Shown here one piece after another: positions 30,387 through 64,000 of a DNA stretch of 64,000 nt. Source of the stretch: Agelas oroides (taxonomy: Eukaryota; Porifera; Demospongiae; Agelasida; Agelasidae); assembly GCA_949130485.1 (NCBI GenBank), contig OX422184.1:20104824-20168823 (forward strand), read 5' to 3'. Under the pieces are notes generated by a model. The model made no database searches. It worked only from the letters and a program-made list of their open reading frames with translations, and was not told the origin of the DNA. Position numbers and translations under genes: made by a program. Numbering within the stretch: position 1 is the stretch's first letter; each line of letters starts with the position of its first letter.

Positions 30387-30489
30387 AGTCTCGCAGAGCC
30401 AGACTCTCACACGAAAATCGGGAGAGAGTCTGGTGACACTCGCATATTGAGTTGGTGCTAATAGTGTGAGAGTCTGGCTCCGCGAGACT
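30387..30489. mobile_element. 103-bp AG...CT hairpin element with 11-bp duplication
   Basis: The ends AGTCTCGCAGAGCCAGACTC and GAGTCTGGCTCCGCGAGACT are inverted copies with one mismatch. The 11-bp flanks CGTCCAGAGAT and AGTCCAGAGAA match at 9 positions. Same design as 25406, 25463 and 31279. Confidence 0.75.
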
Positions 30490-30499
30490 AGTCCAGAGA

Positions 30500-31278
30500 A
30501 TGCTCCTCCGGACTAAAGGCTGCCTAAAAACTAGCTGTCTAAAATCCCAGAAATGGAGTCTGTACAAGATGAAAGGAGCATTTCCTACGCCCGTTTGTGC
30601 AAGAAGGCAGACAAACGGCCCACCCGGCATTGACCAGGGCATTTATACAGGCAGCTGCAAAGGCCGCCATGCACTGTCAGCCGGAGCGGTGCACCCACCA
30701 TCCTCCCGGCCCCTGTCTGCTAGCGCAGAACTCCTCTTCAAAACAGATTGCGCACACTGATAACATGCGGCCAAAAACTGACGACGCCAAACGGCGTCAG
30801 GTTATTAAAGGGTTAAAAAGACTAAAACTCTCAAGGCAGCCCATCTATATACTGGACTCCTCACAATTTGGGAGTGGACCAACACTACGTATCTATAGCT
30901 AGCATGCATGGGTCAGGCTTGCCAAAAAGAGATATCTCTAACCGCATGACCCTAATGTGTGCGCTAACAGAAGCATAGCCAATCAAAAGTACAGATAAGA
31001 TTAAATGAAAGTGGAAAGGCATTTTGGGCTTAAAAACAGGTTCAGAAGGAATTTCCAAGCATCTCATTGAAAAGGTTTTCATTGATGGGTGGGGGAGGAT
31101 GGGGGAATGCCCCCCCAGACCCTCTTGATTTTGTGTGCTTATGCATGCACCTCACTTTAGATACAGGCCCTGATGCATGTGCATTCCTTCTAGCTACCCC
31201 CCCTCAAAAGCTCTTCCTATGTATGCCTATGAACAGCATGGTTTAGTTATTAGACATGGTCTGGCTGTTAATATCACT
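30500..31278. other. Intergenic with a GC-richer stretch
   Basis: About 30500-30760 is GC-richer than its surroundings and open in two plus frames and one minus frame, but no domain is visible and the frames overlap, so I call no gene. About 31085-31200 resembles the G-rich 'aatgcccccc' repeat ends seen elsewhere. Confidence 0.3.
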
Positions 31279-31327
31279 AGCCTCATTCCCAGGCTCTCCT
31301 TAGTGGGGAGAGCCTGGGAATGAGGCT
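31279..31327. mobile_element. 49-bp AG...CT perfect hairpin element with 11-bp duplication
   Basis: A 21-bp arm (AGCCTCATTCCCAGGCTCTC plus C), a 7-base loop and the exact complementary arm make the whole element. The 11-bp flanks TTAATATCACT and ATAATGTCACT match at 9 positions. The ends match the 595-bp element at 25463, so this looks like the smallest deletion derivative of that family. Confidence 0.75.
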
Positions 31328-31425
31328 ATAATGTCACTATATATTCCTCATATGTGCATGTGCAAGCAGTAAGTAGTAGTGCAGGAAACTGGTACTACAA
31401 TTTTTTTTACATGCAGCTCATAACA

Positions 31426-31562
31426 AAGTTGCTACAACTTGTATACAACTCATAACTGTAAGTTGCTACTACAACTTATATATTATAACTGCGAGTTGCA
31501 ACTACAATTTATATACAACTTATAACTAAGTTGATACTAAAACTTGCATACAACAAAAACTC
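31426..31562. repeat. Four-unit tandem repeat, about 34-bp period
   Basis: Units beginning AAGTTGCTAC, AAGTTGCTACTA, GAGTTGCAACTA and AAGTTGATACTA start at 31426, 31460, 31493 and 31528. It lies just downstream of the gene B stop, so it may be within the 3' UTR or beyond it. Confidence 0.7.
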
Positions 31563-31649
31563 AACCAAGTTACTACTTCCACTCATAACTGGTTCACTAC
31601 TAGCTACTGACTACATGTTTCTACTACAACTACTAAGTACAATGTCCAT

Positions 31650-64000
<32,351 letters not shown>

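Noticed and set aside
30319..30902. Overlapping GC-rich frames on both strands
   Set aside because: They overlap a hairpin MITE and each other, with no domain, start or splice evidence to choose among them.

Overview
The window is eukaryotic and animal-like: about 60% A+T, no operons, and genes broken into short exons that each encode half a domain or one domain, joined by GT-AG introns. Two large minus-strand genes encode extracellular proteins built from scavenger receptor cysteine-rich (SRCR) domains, one with a sushi/CCP module and the other with fibronectin type III (FN3) modules, a transmembrane helix and a short tail. Very long SRCR arrays mixed with CCP or FN3 modules fit a sponge best (the Geodia cydonium 'aggregation receptor' is the classical SRCR+SCR example). 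Another SRCR-rich marine invertebrate cannot be excluded from sequence alone.

Layout. 1516-12613 (-), gene A: a signal-peptide exon, then SRCR, SRCR, an SRCR exon destroyed by a transposon, a CCP module, SRCR, SRCR; its 3' end lies beyond the left edge. 12614-31649: intergenic and transposon-rich, with one small plus-strand gene (19257-22910, four in-phase exons, about 90 aa, C-terminal membrane helix, function not recognised), a dead non-LTR retroelement (23178-25212), a decayed copy of gene A's signal exon (about 19713-19772) and many small inverted-repeat transposons. 31650-64000 (-), gene B: enters from the right edge and runs through 14 complete SRCR domains plus one half domain, eight FN3 domains, a transmembrane exon and a tail ending in a normal stop. 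Its introns hold more transposons and at least two dead FN3 exons.

Nearly every domain exon in both genes starts and ends in phase 1 (class 1-1). Modules can therefore be duplicated, lost or skipped without breaking the frame, and the window shows all stages of that process: a 1.25-kb two-domain block duplication in gene A, near-identical neighbouring FN3 exons, dead FN3 exons and a transposon-killed SRCR exon. A plausible role for the pair is cell-surface adhesion, self-recognition or immune recognition; that is inference from domain content.

Most notable observations: one gene B SRCR domain has lost exactly the two cysteines that pair as the C2-C7 disulfide; all SRCR domains carry an extra conserved cysteine pair; a family of very small AG...CT hairpin elements (40, 49, 103 and 595 bp) is flanked by 11-bp target duplications; and the gene B tail carries a tyrosine motif and a possible PDZ ligand.
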